DNA of 64,000 nt from Plasmopara viticola (Eukaryota; Oomycota; Peronosporomycetes; Peronosporales; Peronosporaceae). The stretch covers positions 1-64,000 of the forward strand of contig MBPM02000133.1 of the NCBI GenBank assembly GCA_001695595.3, read 5' to 3'. A program made the translations under genes and the position numbers. Shown in pieces: positions 13,101-24,330 of the stretch. Under the pieces are notes generated by a model that did no database searches, was not told where the DNA came from, and saw nothing but the letters and a program-made list of their open reading frames with translations. How positions within the stretch are numbered: position 1 is the first letter of the stretch; every line of letters starts with the position of its first letter.

Positions 13101-13920
13101 ACGACGCAAGGAGCTGCCTAACGCGCGTGTGACATTTTGCAAAGACGGCTATTTGAGCTCGTGGACTATCGACTTTCACGTGCATGAAACAGCTCAATGG
13201 TACGCGCAAGTAACTAAGAGCGGCCAGAGATCAATGGTAACTTCTGACGTCCAACAAAACGGCGAGACAAATGCTCTTGCGCTTGTTGCGGCAACTAATG
13301 CACGGCAGATGCTCCAGGATCTACGAGCAGCTCAACATACTGGTCAGATCCAGCGTCTTACGATGTCGCAGCCTGCTTTCCATATCCAACTAGCCGGGCC
13401 CAGTGAGCGGACAAGAGACATTGAAACTGAAACTGTCGATCGATGGACCGCCCTTTTGTACGCAAAACACGAAGATCTCGAGCTTCGTCAGCAAGCTCGT
13501 CTGGCTCATCTGTATGCCGCACTCCATGCAGCCGCATTACCATCTCCACCTCTGTTAGAAAGGCGCGAGCGAGACAATGCTTTAGTCGACAAAGCGCGAT
13601 CTCTGGAGACAAAACTGGCGCAGTACTTTAAGAACGACAATGGTAAACATGACGTCGAAGACGAAATGTTACTGCAAAAGTTGCTACGTCCGTTAAGTGC
13701 GTCTCTGATCGAAAGTATTGAGCGCGACACTCGTTTGCTGTTACAGCTCCGTCTAAATGGCGAAGATCTAAAGGCGGAGAATGAAGACGAATCAAAGAAT
13801 GACGAGGAGACAAAGTGGACTAGTTATGCTGTAGCGAAAGTATTTCATGGTCTGACGACGCCCGACTCCCGACACGACAATGGCGTGACCATGTGTGCTG
13901 GCGAAAGTACGCGGACGTAG
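10192..13920 (+). CDS. RecQ4-like ATP-dependent DNA helicase with an N-terminal GRF zinc finger
   Basis: A 3'-5' DNA helicase expected to act in replication and repair in the nucleus. It is a single exon of 1242 aa from the first ATG ([12 protein letters not shown]); the frame extends 24 bp further upstream only to a TTG. A GRF zinc finger lies at about residues 388-432 (CHHALVCQ...YGRRFYAC...CNYFLWED). The helicase core follows: Walker A [12 protein letters not shown] (~509), the DEAH-type box [20 protein letters not shown] (~617), motif III VTATAS, and motifs V/[22 protein letters not shown] and [10 protein letters not shown] (~820). The [14 protein letters not shown] and [11 protein letters not shown] stretches resemble RECQL4 more than BLM/WRN. 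I saw no HRDC domain. The N-terminal ~380 residues are low-complexity and basic. Confidence 0.9.
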   Translation: [1242 protein letters not shown]

Positions 13921-14154
13921 CTTTCGAACGCATCGTGCTCATTGTGCACAAAGTCTTGGCGGAGGATCAACTTTGACAATCAGCGGCTATGATAATGCTC
14001 GATTAATTACAATTTAATAGTATGATAATATACTACCTCTAAGTACAGTGTTGTATAGTATACTAAAATCACGCTTGGTCACTTCCGTCGATGACGTGCT
14101 CAATTAGCTCGTTAGCCAATACGAAAACGTAAAATAATGTCGCAGGCTGATAAA

Positions 14155-15336
14155 TCACAGAAAATCAGACGGCTTTTCATGCCTGAGCTCTGGATACTTT
14201 AGTTGATGGTCGTACGGATGTTGCTCTGCATCGTAGGATGCAGGCGCAGAGATCTTTCGAACAGCTCTGGGTACCTTTAACATAGCAGCGTTGTGAATAC
14301 CAGCGATTTCGATACGTCTCGCCCTCAACTGTGCTGGGATGTGTCCAGTTTCTAGCATTGAAATGTGACTTCCACTGTAATACAGTTTGCGTGCGTGGGT
14401 TTCACTCTCGAGCATGGCACTCCTTGTCTTTTTGAGCAATTCCATCTCTTCCTCGTCGTCCGAGTCTTCGCCATAGATCTCGTCACGTTCATCTTGGCGA
14501 TTAAACTCGCGGTAGAAGCGCTGTGTGAAATTGAAATTGTTAAAATGCTGAGCGCCGTCTTCATTGTTCGTACGTGCACCGCTTTCATCTTCTTCGCTAC
14601 TACTGAGATGGTACCTGCTAGTATTTGACATGTACTTTTGGTCTGTTAGTGTCATATTGAACGCTGGGGTAGGCACCAGTGGGTGGTGATGAAAATTGCG
14701 AGTCAGCGACACTGCCGCTGAGGTTCTTCTAAGTGCGGTGGGCGACACTGTCCCGCTTCTGCTAGTAGGTACACCATAACGTGTAACTTCTCTGTGATCC
14801 GCACACTCTAGAAAGGTCTCAATATGCGTCATCATGCTGAAACAAATGGCAATCAATCGACGCTGGCGAACAACCTCAACAACTTCAAGTGTTTGTTGTA
14901 AAAAGCAATTGAGTGCGAGAGATCGCGCTTCAATCACACGCTTGGAGCGCGAGCGAAACAATCGACGGTGCGGAAATTGCTTAAACACATATGCAAAACG
15001 ATCCAGAGCAGGTGAAGCCGAATGATGGCGATGGTGCTTTCCATACCGTGAGCTGATACTGCTTACGGGGCTAGAGCTTGACGTGAGGTTGGAGGTGCTG
15101 ATGCTACTACTGTGTTTACAACCGTCACTTTCTAAACTCGTAAGATATGCAGCCATCTGATCATCGATCAAAGATAGTAGCTTGTCGCGCAACTCGCAAA
15201 ATTCAGAAAAACATCGACGAATGTGCCAGCTTTGTCGAGTTTGAGCGTTTTCAACTCGAAGGATGTAGACGGTGGAAGGCTTGAGGGCCAGTGCCGACGT
15301 AATAGACGCCGACAGTGAATGCGCTGCTGTGTTCAT
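14155..15336 (-). CDS. PX-domain phosphoinositide-binding protein
   Basis: A 393-aa protein starting at the ATG for MNTAAHSLSASI; the open frame continues upstream to a TTG at 15390, so an earlier start or 5' exon cannot be excluded. The N-terminal half reads as a PX domain: VYILRVENAQTRQSWHIRRC and FSEFCELRDKLLSL, a Ser-rich insertion, then FPHRRLFRSRSKRVIEAR and LALNCFLQQTLE. The basic FPHRR/SKRVIEAR block is where PX domains contact phosphoinositides, typically PI3P on endosomes. A long Ser-rich insertion splits the PX fold. The C-terminal half is acidic and low-complexity (EDSDDEEEMELLKKTR) with no domain I recognise. A role in endosomal sorting is inferred from the domain alone. It converges on the RecQ4-like gene, 234 bp away. 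Confidence 0.8.
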   Translation of the reverse strand: MNTAAHSLSASITSALALKPSTVYILRVENAQTRQSWHIRRCFSEFCELRDKLLSLIDDQMAAYLTSLESDGCKHSSSISTSNLTSSSSPVSSISSRYGKHHRHHSASPALDRFAYVFKQFPHRRLFRSRSKRVIEARSLALNCFLQQTLEVVEVVRQRRLIAICFSMMTHIETFLECADHREVTRYGVPTSRSGTVSPTALRRTSAAVSLTRNFHHHPLVPTPAFNMTLTDQKYMSNTSRYHLSSSEEDESGARTNNEDGAQHFNNFNFTQRFYREFNRQDERDEIYGEDSDDEEEMELLKKTRSAMLESETHARKLYYSGSHISMLETGHIPAQLRARRIEIAGIHNAAMLKVPRAVRKISAPASYDAEQHPYDHQLKYPELRHEKPSDFL

Positions 15337-16132
15337 GATGGGCTGTGAAATCGAAAACAAATGGGAAAGTGTGGATCGAGCTGATAGCAAAGTTGCTTTA
15401 AAAGAGGAGGTTTCGTTCGAGCCTTTCGACTTGCTTTCTCCAGTTACGGTGCTTACTGTATATACCGCAACGCTCGCCTTACTATAAGAAGAAGAAACTC
15501 AAAGTGGTGACATTGACTTGAACGTCCGCTGAAGGTGAGACCATCCCTCAGGCCAGAGACCCACTGGATCGAAGACAGTAGAAGAAAAGCGGCACTTTCT
15601 GCCATCTTCCAATTACTAAGTCTCAGTTATTTGAGCCCTACCTGTGTTATTAATGGTTGTATTAACGCAATGCATGTGGTTTTACGGGCCAGTGATACAA
15701 CGTTACATTACGTGAGACTTTCACGACGCAACCGTAGACGACGAAAAATGAAACCGCCTGTAGCCAGATTTATGATCTTCTTGAAGAGTTGTATCATTGA
15801 ATTTCTGCTAAAGGAGCTGCAACCTTGAATTATGGTGCTCCTTTTTGCGCCTTAAGTTTGAAGCAACTTCTCAATACCAAATGCTAACCTAAAGATTTTA
15901 AAGCAACGTCTCAGCACTGCTTTCACTTCGCTATGATGGTCGCTCTTGGTCTTTTGACTTTAAAGGAGATCTGATAGGACGCGCTTCTTTCTGTCACTTG
16001 GCAAAAGCTTAACGACGTAAACATTTTGTGTTCAGTCCGAGTATGATAATCGTTACGCACTTTGCCAAGCGTTCTGACCACTAATATTCTAACGTGATCT
16101 CTTGAATCAGACCTGCAATTGAAAATGTACAA
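15337..16132. other. Intergenic region upstream of the PX gene
   Basis: It probably contains the PX gene promoter. I see no convincing coding region or RNA gene. It ends at the left target-site duplication of the LINE fragment that follows. Confidence 0.5.
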
Positions 16133-16484
16133 TACTACTGAAAAACTTCGGAAAAGTTGGGGTGACGCCCTCCTTCCAAGCGCGGGGGCTAAATGCTCGC
16201 GCGCTTCGGGCAGGTGCTCTCGGGCATCTGCAGGTCTCTAACGAGTCTCACCCTCGACGCTACGGTCTCCAGCACCAGGGCGCCACCTGGGCTCTAACCA
16301 AGTCAGAGCTAAACAAAATAATGGAAGACCCTCACGACCTCGGTGCTGGCTGCACTGCCCGCCGAACGAGACCCGACGTATGCGGACACCACTCTATGCT
16401 GTGGACTAGCCAGACTGAGCCTAGCACGTGCATAGCTTGGCAACGCGATAACGTAATACATTACATTACATTACTACTGAAAAA
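16133..16484 (+). mobile_element. Young, internally deleted LINE (RTE-like) fragment with perfect 13-bp target-site duplications
   Basis: The 13-bp sequence tactactgaaaaa occurs at 16133-16145 and again at 16472-16484, bounding a 326-bp insert (16146-16471). The last ~145 bp (from about 16315) match 44905-45047 at roughly 95% by eye, with one shared stretch near 16290-16310 (gctctaaccaagtcagagct) that in the other copy lies ~350 bp upstream. This copy has therefore lost the DNA between them. The 3' tail is a short (ATTAC)n-like array, typical of RTE-type non-LTR elements rather than poly(A). No intact protein is encoded. Confidence 0.85.
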
Positions 16485-16879
16485 TATAATTAACTTTGAA
16501 AATTTCACGAGAAATCAGTTATTAATTGCTACGTCTAATTCGGCAGCTCCTATCAGTATTTGTACCGGTAATCACAAAAATGGGAGCCATGATTGCGCTG
16601 GCGAAGTAATTCAGGTGAGACCAAAGAACCTATTCTCACAAAGCCGAGCTTTTTTGGCCTCTTTTCTAAAGAAGACCCAAAAGAACGACAGCACCCCTAT
16701 CGCCATGAGACATTTAAAAGGGTACTAGATTTTGATGGATATGGTATTACAGAAATAAAATTAGTTGCTTGAGATAAATTACAGCGCACACCGCGTATCC
16801 ACTACACACTCCGTGAGCGCTCTCCGGTCAAGCGCTTGTACGTGATGCTTGTAAGTCTAAGACAAAATTATGGCTTCTA

Positions 16880-18500
16880 GGATTCTAGTGTTACATCAGT
16901 ATTGGCCGGACCTTTGAAGGGGCCGACGAGAGTGAAATGCACTCTGAGCCCTTGGCAGGTTTCACAAATAATCAAAACCTGTGGAGCTAGGGAAGCAAAA
17001 AAATGGTCTATTCATCCGCTTATTAATGCATACTGTGCCTCCAAATAATCGATCGTACCTCAGGTCCTCGTCGTCAAAACGGCAACTTGGATTGGCTTTA
17101 CAAAATCCACCTTGTATTGGAGCAGACCGTCTGACCGCGCATTGCAATGCTATTGCGATGACTGTCAAGGAATTAGTCACTCGACTCTAGTACGTTTGCC
17201 TGCGTCAAAAAAATCGCATTAGAGGTTGTGATTGAGCATCTGTTTAATATTTCAGACAATCTTTCTCGCCAAAAAATATTTTAGTCCTGCTTAACTTGAA
17301 GACGACCCATGATTTGGCCTGCACATTAGCGCGTCGGTAAGCACATTGAGCTCGCGAGGCTCGTATTTACTTCGGTCAATTATATTTCCTGAAGAATGGT
17401 ATTAAGTTACCGTTCTTTGGGACAAGGTGTTGCTGGTGTCCACAAGGATGAGCGGTACTGTTAAACCTGAAAGGGCTCGATGCTCAGAAAAAGCACTCGA
17501 AACTTGAAAGTTGGTAGTTAATCTTAAGGGATTTTTTACCAGCAACATTAAACTGTCTGCACTGTTACAAAATGACCCGTTTATGTCCGTCCTCATCGAA
17601 GAGCAATCGAAGGCACTATCACGATCAGCGCTATATGGCTTTTTCTCATCTGGCAGGCCAGGACCTACTGAGAGCATTCTTTGATGCAAGCAAAAGCATT
17701 CTAGTCCTAGATCTCTTAGCCAAACTTAACCTACTTTATTTCTATAAAGTCTGCATCGCCAGCATTGGACTTGTACAAAGAACTAGCTAGGTTTTACAAT
17801 GCCTCAAATTATTTAAAAAAATTGCGTAGGTAAAGCCAAGACAACTTAGCATATTTCTGGGGCCTTCTCAAGCGCCAAAGCAACCTACTTTGCACATGCT
17901 GACACTAAGCTTATAAGCTCTCGTTCTCTTTAAAAAATGCCTAAGGTAGCCCAATGCCGATCTATTCCGGCTTTGGGTGAACATATCATCCAAGTGTATC
18001 AAGGCGTATACCCGTAATGGTTGAAATAAATGTGTAATTGAACGGCGGGGGCGCTTGAAAGCCCTTGTTACATCAGATTTGCAGAATACCGCTGGACGTA
18101 TCATCTGCCTTGAGGTGTATATCTGGCTCCTTTGTTTAGATTTGATAGCAGCTCCCTTTCAAAATACAGTGCAACGTACAACGTAATAGATAAGCAACAT
18201 GTCTTTTCTTGGGATTGCTATTCGTTTAGGTTCGATTGCACCGCTCACTTTGATCTAGTCCTCATGACTTTATGTAACATTTTCACTGACAAACGCGAAA
18301 TGTTTCCTTCCTCACAATACTATATTTTGCTTTTATCTATGAAGAAGCCATGAACGGGTTTCAAAGCATTGCTTGATGGTGATACTATACTTCAAGTCTG
18401 ACATCGTGCCTAACTTATCCAAATGTTAATACTTAAATGGCTCGACCACGTTTCCTTTCATATAGGACCTTGGGACCGTCTCGAGTCTTCAAAATCATGC
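16880..18500 (-). mobile_element. Degenerate Ty3/gypsy pol relic (RT, RNase H, integrase)
   Basis: On the minus strand the order fits gypsy pol. At about 18090-18040 one frame reads QGLSSAPAVQ, like the GL-NAP-TFQ block of reverse transcriptase, and the neighbouring frame continues with VYALIHLDDMFTQSRNRSA and YLRHFLKRTRAYKL, the catalytic LDD region. At about 17600-17680 MLSVGPGLPDEKKPYSADRD resembles the RNase H start. At about 16970-16900 ICETCQGLRVHFTLVGPFKG resembles the integrase HHCC finger and the linker after it. Frames shift repeatedly and stops interrupt, so it is dead. I found no LTRs. Confidence 0.6.
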
Positions 18501-21500
18501 CCAACTTACGCTTCCTGTAAGACATCCTCGTCCAATATTTCCAATAGGGGCTTCATCGCCTTTTAGAGCATTTCCGACAAATCAAATAGAATAAACTGAA
18601 TCGTTTTATGTTAATAACTTTGATATGCTTCTAAATGGGCGTCACTCCCGTGGCGCAATGGCAAGAAAGCTGTAGGTGTATAAGGAGTTCTCCCTAATAT
18701 TCACAAAGTCATCCCTGTCACTAAGGGGTCGGGTTTGTATGACACTATCACTTTTTAATGGACGAATTTTTACCGCACTATGCTACCGCGTGTGGAGAGG
18801 TGTCACCCGCTTACGAAAGTTTGCTGCCACAAAAAAGATGTCAAAGACATCGTATGTGTACCTTCGTGATGACATTTGTTCTAAAACAAGAATAAAATTA
18901 ACTTCAAGCGTGGACCTGCTGTGCGAAATTGAGCAGTTAGCCTTGCTCCGTCAATAGATCCAAGGTTCGTTTTATCTGGCCACAACACATCCAAGAAGTT
19001 TGTCATACTTATCCGTGCAAAAGACGAATTTTTTTTGTGCATGTGGAAAGATATAAGTAAGATCTCATCGTTTACAGTTCAATCGACATACATAGACCAG
19101 TTTCTATACTATCAAAAGAAATTAATCTTATAGCCACAGTAAAGGTAATTATGTACTTGTAATGAGCCGTCACAGAAATTCATACTTTTCGCGGTACAGC
19201 CTGGCTTTCGTTTCAAAAAAAGCCTCCAACGAAGGGTGGCTCTTTGAATTCTTTTTGGCATTCATACCACTTTGCATACTGAGGCCTAGTCATCTAAATT
19301 GCGGAGTTTATTTTGGTGTATTGAACAAATACAGGTAGTCTTCATGATAAATGTGTGTTTTTACACATTATACTAATTTTTGTAAATTTGACAGCTTTCG
19401 AAAGAAAATTAGCAGCATGCAAGTGTACGGGGGTAGAAAAATTCGTTGAAAGACTCCAAAGATTCGGTGCCGTCGCATTTCTTTCCACACCATTAACAAT
19501 TGCGTTGTTTTTTTTCAAAAGCTGTCAAATTTATAAGAATTGGCTCGCATGCTAAAACTGACTGGCTGATGTTTAAATGAAAGCAACGAATGTAAACAGC
19601 TTTTGGTTCCTTTTGGATCATGGGACAGCTTCAAAGGTGTAGTGTCAAAGTTGAATTGGCTGTGAATGTTGCCACCTCTAGCAGTTTGTGCTCCTTGTTA
19701 TCTTCAAAGACATTTTTTGGGAGTGTGCAAAACGGCAAAGGAAGCAACAATCGTGTCAGGAAAGAGTCAGCGGCTGCTACATATAAATTTGCACGTAGCT
19801 ATTTAGCACAAACCTCATTCTTAGTCAGACACAAATATGGATGGACAGCACAAGTGAGCACAACGAATTCTAAGCCAAAATACAATATATGGTATTTGCA
19901 CCACCAGAGGTTTCTAGAAATGGAAGCACCACAATCTAAACATTTGTTACGCACTTATATCGTCAGAAAAATTATGAAAGTATGCCTCTTTCTGCCCGCA
20001 CAATATTCGTCCCTTTATTCAATGGCCGCGATTAGATTTATTTTCAATGTCTTTGTACAATGTACTTACAGAAACCTGAGAATCAAGGTCATCGGTACAG
20101 GAAGGGGCGTACCTATGGCAAGATTAGCAGCGCCTAGGTTTTCTCATCTTCCACAATTTAATGATGTTGTTGATGTACCAAACGTGCGCGTCGGAATTTA
20201 GTGTGTATGAATATCGCTCAAAACAAATAATTTGTAGAGAAATGAAGTATCTCTTTCGGAGCGAGATAATTATCTCGCTAGCAAATTTGACGCCAATACA
20301 CCAGGACTAAGATTGCGTTGAGTGCATAAACGCTACGATTTGCTCCAAAGAAGCTTATCATGAAAGAACTTCCAGTTTCCAGGGCTTCAGCAGTGTGCGT
20401 TGATTTGCCCGAGGACATACGACGAACTAGCAATACGATGTACTACAAGATCACCGATGCATGAACGCTAAACTTCTCGTCGCTCGAGCACACAACCTAC
20501 CGATGGCAACAAAAGACGTGGCGCAAAGCACAATCGTTGACGCGTTTAGTCTTCGATTGCTATGACGTGATGAGAGCCACATGAAGATCAAGGCAAGGTC
20601 TGACTTTCCGAGCGAAGAAGCATGTGCAAAATGTATAAATAAATCGGAGCAATTATTGATGATGGTGCACGAGCGAGTGTAACCCATAATAGTTTCACAC
20701 GTTAAAATAGCACTGAAATTGTGCATTGGTGAAACATATTAAGACAAGCTGAAGTTAGCATAGCGCAAAAAGCTGGCGATAAACAGCATGCAAACAGGAA
20801 TTTCAAATAACCACTTGAGCGGATTTATCACGTAGAAAATGCGTCTTTGAGTTACTCACGCAAAAAAGCGCTTTTGACTAATGGCTAATTTGGACTCATT
20901 TGCTCCAACGGCTTACTTATACCGCTCGTAATACGATTGCTGAAACTGGCTTTATTGGGCTGTCATATAATTATACAGCGCGAATAGCCAAGCAGGTACA
21001 TGTATTAAGGAAAGCTAAGATGGCAATTTATTAGTGCTCTATCAAAGCTGTGACCGGATGCAACTGAGGTTAAGTAGGGCGAAAGTACAACTCTGGCACT
21101 TGAACTTCGGAGCTTTTTTTAACTGTACAAGTGGGTTTTGTATTGAAAAGAATATGCAATAGGTGCGTTACACTTGTAGGCTTGTTAAGTCAATGGTGAT
21201 ATTCAAAGGTAAGCTACGAGCAAAGTTGTGCAGCCTCTGTGTAGGTTAATTTTTGACGACGAATTACTTGGCGCAGCTGCAAAATTAAGATACAGTTTTC
21301 CATTTGCGATGATACATTAAGCCAAGGCTTTAATCATATAAGTCCATTTGGATGACGATGTAGCGCTCGCTTAAAACGTTTTGATGTATTATTAGTGCTA
21401 TAATATTTTTATTCGACACATTCACAAGAGTGTGGCCTTACTGAGGCGGTGTGAGCAAAGCAAGGCCAATTCGATGAAAGAGTTTGTATCAGCAAGACGA

Positions 21501-23639
21501 ACTCTGGATTCCCCAGTAGTTTCATTGACAACAAAAAGACTAGAACAACTTTGTATTTAGACCGAAAGTGGTCTGGCGGTAAAAGTCGCCAGCTTGATTA
21601 ATTGGCTGACAGCATGTTAGCTATTCGGCCGATGGATGAAGTCAAACATAAATTGCACGCATGGAAATTAATTTAACAGAATTGCGCAAAAGTTCTTTTG
21701 AAATCACGTATCAAAGCTTGATCGATGTCTCATGTACATTTCTTGCTAGCATTTTCTTGATTCTGGTCGAGGCAAAAGTAGCAACTTCTCTTCCATAGTG
21801 CTGACTACAATTACCAGTACTGACAAGAAGTACTTCGCAAATTTGCTTCTTAAATAGTAGATGTTAGTAAACATTGAATAGCTTTCAAGTTTTTGCCTGG
21901 ATCCAATCCAACGTTTATTTTTTAAATTTCTTTTCTTCTTGGCGCGCTAAAATAAAAGCCGAGGTCTTGTTACTCACTCTGATCGCATTGAATCCGAAAG
22001 AAGCATCAAATCTAGCTTATTGGTGCCAGAGCGGAGCGTTTCCTTTCCACAACAAGATTTGTAAATGAATGGGGCTTAAATAACCCTTTTAATTCTTGTA
22101 AGTGAAGTTTTTAGGCAAGTCACTGCCAAGTATGTGGTGAAAAAAATCGAGAAGAGCATTTTGAAGTTTCATGCAACTGTCCATTCTGCCGAAACTTCAC
22201 CCATCAAGCCTGAGCAACACTTTTACATATTTGCGTACAGCCTCTCTCGCTCCTTTTCGCTCATTACCCGCGACACGCGTAAAGAAAAGCTTATAAGCGA
22301 TCAAAAAGAAACTTCATGCAAGGGTGTCGCTGATGAAGCTCGGTGCAAAGTGATGGAGCGGACAAAGTACATTTGGCCAAACGCGGTGAGCGTATTCAAG
22401 AGTCTCAGCGGCACCACCAGTCACTTCCAGAGCATTCCGTTAGGAGTGCCAGTCGCTATAAACAGGGTGACGCTCTGACGCATGAAGGTCTGAACAAAGC
22501 TGTTGATCCGATCGATGGCGCCAAACATTGACATACCATGTAGTATCGTCAGTTGGCAGAATTAACGTTTCGTTTGGCTAGTTAAAGGTACAACTAATCC
22601 GCCAACCACCAGTCGCTATCGTGATGCAGAAAGTTTCCTCGAACGTATCGATTTACGCGCATGACCGACACTTTTGAGGACGCTTTGTATATTAAGAAAT
22701 TTTTTCTTACCAAGCACGAGATCATCTTACTCCCCTGTAGCGTAGTAGCTCGGCATGTCGCTCTCTAACGAAGATTTTGTGTACTCCAAAGCAAGACCGT
22801 AGACGGAGTTGCCAAAGGTACATGGTCATTTTTTAAGCGTCCTTTGCGCGATGTTTGTGGCTCAGTATTTCGTGATAAGGCAGTATTTTGTACATCATGT
22901 ACAATTTCGCAGAATTGATCGGTCTTTTAGGACGAGAGGATGCACTTCAAAAAATCAGGTCAGTCGTGGAAGATTACTGATCGACAATGCGTTGCGAAGT
23001 GGACTTGCGCCCCTGATTAGCCAAGAGCGGTATGGTAAACTTTCATATGCACGAGAGTAAAATCAGCTCTTGCATGTCTCCATCACTCTATGCTTTAGAC
23101 GCGATAAGGCTATTGTGCTAATCAATGTGAGAGTCAACCTCAAAGTTTGCTAAAGCAATTTCTCGACCGTTTTGTATCATTGCACACACCGAACAGCGAA
23201 AAATTTCTCCATCTCTGTGCATGGTGTGTGGCACGTACGAGCAGTCAGTCTTTGAGGCGATGATTAGGTATGCTAACATTGCACTAACTTTCGACATTTC
23301 AGCTTTCGTTCCAGCCAACAGATTTCGACTAATACCATGCCAGCCGCAATTAAGCATAGAGTTTATACATATATTTTGGTCTCTCAGAAATTTTAAAGTC
23401 AGTCACATCGCCTCTTGGAATCATTTCTTAATGCTACAAAAAAATAGCACACGGCAATCTCCGTGTTTGGTTTACGGTCAACAACGTTTTAAGCTTTGAA
23501 GTGTGCACTCTACACACAAGAGCTAAAAGAACGCATTGTAACCAAATTCTTGAATTTCCATTCCAATCAACTTTTTTTATAAACTATCATCTGTTCTCTT
23601 TGACACATTGTCTACATGCGTACCGTTGCAAAATTGATA
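18501..23639. other. Gene desert, mostly decayed repeats
   Basis: No recognisable gene. A 193-codon frame at 19620-20201 has no family motif, strange composition and no supporting introns, so I do not annotate it as a gene. A 20-bp perfect palindrome (20260-20279) is listed separately. Confidence 0.5.
20260..20279. repeat. 20-bp perfect palindrome
   Basis: The sequence agcgagataattatctcgct equals its own reverse complement. It could extrude a cruciform or bind a dimeric factor, but nothing nearby suggests a role. Confidence 0.6.
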
Positions 23640-24330
23640 ATACTCACATGGATGGCCACAGGCGCGCGGCAAATTACCGCACAGTCCACCAGCATTTCAT
23701 GTTGGAAATTAATTGTGCTTTAAGGGACAAGCAAGCTCGAACTTTCGTCGCGTTAGGGGCAGCTGAGAACTTCTTCGTGCTACCAGTATCTCAAGCTGCA
23801 TCAAAGCGTTTAAAAGGTGTACTTAACAAATGACCACTTCAAAAACATTTCCTGTCCACACCGAGCGTGTCGGTCCGCAAACACGTAGATGATTTTTTTA
23901 TCGTCAAGCTCGCGCGTTGCCTGTTAAATGATCAAAAGGATCTTCTTGTCTTTAGTTGTGACGACACGAAGAATTTGTCTGACCTCACCGCGAGACAGTA
24001 AAAGCCTTCATTGCATCGTCGTGGGATTATTTCAAAATGTCGTAGGCGACGTGTCATTATAAGAATTACGGATGTTTTGTGGCGAAACCAAGAAAGAGAC
24101 ACCTATTGCTTAGCGGTACAAGGACGCTTGGCACACCTTATGCAGCTACCATTTGATTTACTATTCGCAATGACGGCCAACAGACAGGGCTTTCAAGTAA
24201 GGCAAATAACGAAGTGTCTTGGGGGGCGGGGGGTAGTTTGCTGCGCAATACAAATCGAAGGTACTACCGTAACGTACGGTTGCAGGGCAGCGGGTGACTT
24301 TACCTTTGTAGGAAAAATACCTTCAGAATA
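23640..24330 (+). mobile_element. Degenerate Ty3/gypsy protease-region relic
   Basis: The frame ending at 23833 contains ALRDKQARTFVALGAAENFF, resembling the retropepsin stretch of gypsy elements in which D-S/T-G-A is followed by NF; here the catalytic Asp reads as Ala. After a frame change comes LSTPSVSVRKHVDDFFIVK, like the SVRLADDS segment that follows the protease in many oomycete gypsy elements. The rest is too decayed to place. Confidence 0.4.

Noticed and set aside
19620..20201. 193-codon plus-strand frame
   Set aside because: No family resemblance or domain pattern; surrounded by decayed repeats.
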